A DNA stretch of 23,840 nt from JAGOUU01 sp964387745 (lineage in GTDB: Bacteria > Pseudomonadota > Gammaproteobacteria > JAGOUU01), in contig CAYLXL010000034.1 in NCBI GenBank assembly GCA_964387745.1, positions 1 through 23,840 of the forward strand, written 5' to 3'. Below the pieces are notes generated by a model, which was given only the letters and a program-made list of their open reading frames with translations, searched no databases and was not told the origin of the DNA. This document shows, piece after piece, positions 23,677 through 23,840 of the stretch. The first letter of the stretch is position 1. Each line of letters opens with the position of its first letter. The translations under genes and the position numbers were made by a program.

Positions 23677-23706
23677 GTAGGGGCGACCGACTAAGGGATC
23701 CCCTAC
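23677..23706 (+). terminator. Possible hairpin terminator after the protease gene
   Basis: GTAGGGG (23677-23683) pairs with CCCCTAC (23700-23706) around a 16-base loop, ten bases after the protease stop codon. No U-run follows, so it is a weak terminator or a repeat hairpin. The remaining sequence to the window end shows no gene. Confidence 0.35.
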
Positions 23707-23840
23707 AAATATCTAGATATAATATAAATAACCGTTTTAATCAGACCGAACACTTCTTCTATTATTTAAATTAAGTTAATATTTATCCCGACTTCAGCAC
23801 TCTTAAGCCTAAAAAATTCTAAAAATAAACCCCAAGCCGC

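Overview
The window is AT-rich chromosomal DNA of a gammaproteobacterium. The evidence is a clpP-clpX-lon-hupB-ppiD block, a homodimeric-E1 pyruvate dehydrogenase operon (aceE-aceF-lpdA) and an adjacent AmpD amidase. The low GC, the many orphan proteins, the relics and the small repeats suggest a host-associated lineage such as the Legionellales (Coxiella/Legionella/Berkiella-like). That placement is an inference from gene content and style, not from a marker-gene comparison.

Layout. (1) Positions 1-1250 hold a REP-associated tyrosine (Y1/HUH) transposase flanked on both sides by the palindromic repeats such enzymes are associated with. A short open frame after the right array may be the 3' end of an interrupted gene. 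(2) Positions 1250-3270 look eroded: an orphan membrane protein, a decayed single repeat copy, and an arylamine N-acetyltransferase-like gene whose N-terminus appears broken. (3) Positions 3274-10346 (minus strand, reading from the right) are clpP, clpX, lon, hupB, tRNA-Val, tRNA-Asp, a terminator and ppiD: cytosolic ATP-dependent proteolysis, a nucleoid protein and a periplasmic-side chaperone. Trigger factor (tig), the usual gene before clpP, is not there; a divergent SLC1-type symporter occupies that position. (4) Positions 10559-15110 are an accessory segment: the symporter, two alpha/beta hydrolases (one membrane-anchored or exported) and three unrecognised proteins of 114, 195 and 117 residues. 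(5) Positions 15111-15510 are non-coding, with nested inverted repeats and a complete 118-bp MITE-like element. (6) Positions 15511-21973 are ampD, aceE, aceF and lpdA, all on the minus strand; the ampE-aroP-pdhR genes that lie between ampD and aceE in E. coli are absent. (7) Positions 22243-23667 encode an exported subtilisin-family protease with a charged proline-rich repeat tail.

Most of the window is conserved housekeeping. I did not find a convincing new multi-gene system. The best leads are the RAYT/REP unit with a possible leaderless promoter, a symporter that has lost both the substrate-binding Arg and a sodium-site Asp of its family, the broken N-acetyltransferase, the MITE, and the orphan proteins between 11.9 and 14.2 kb.
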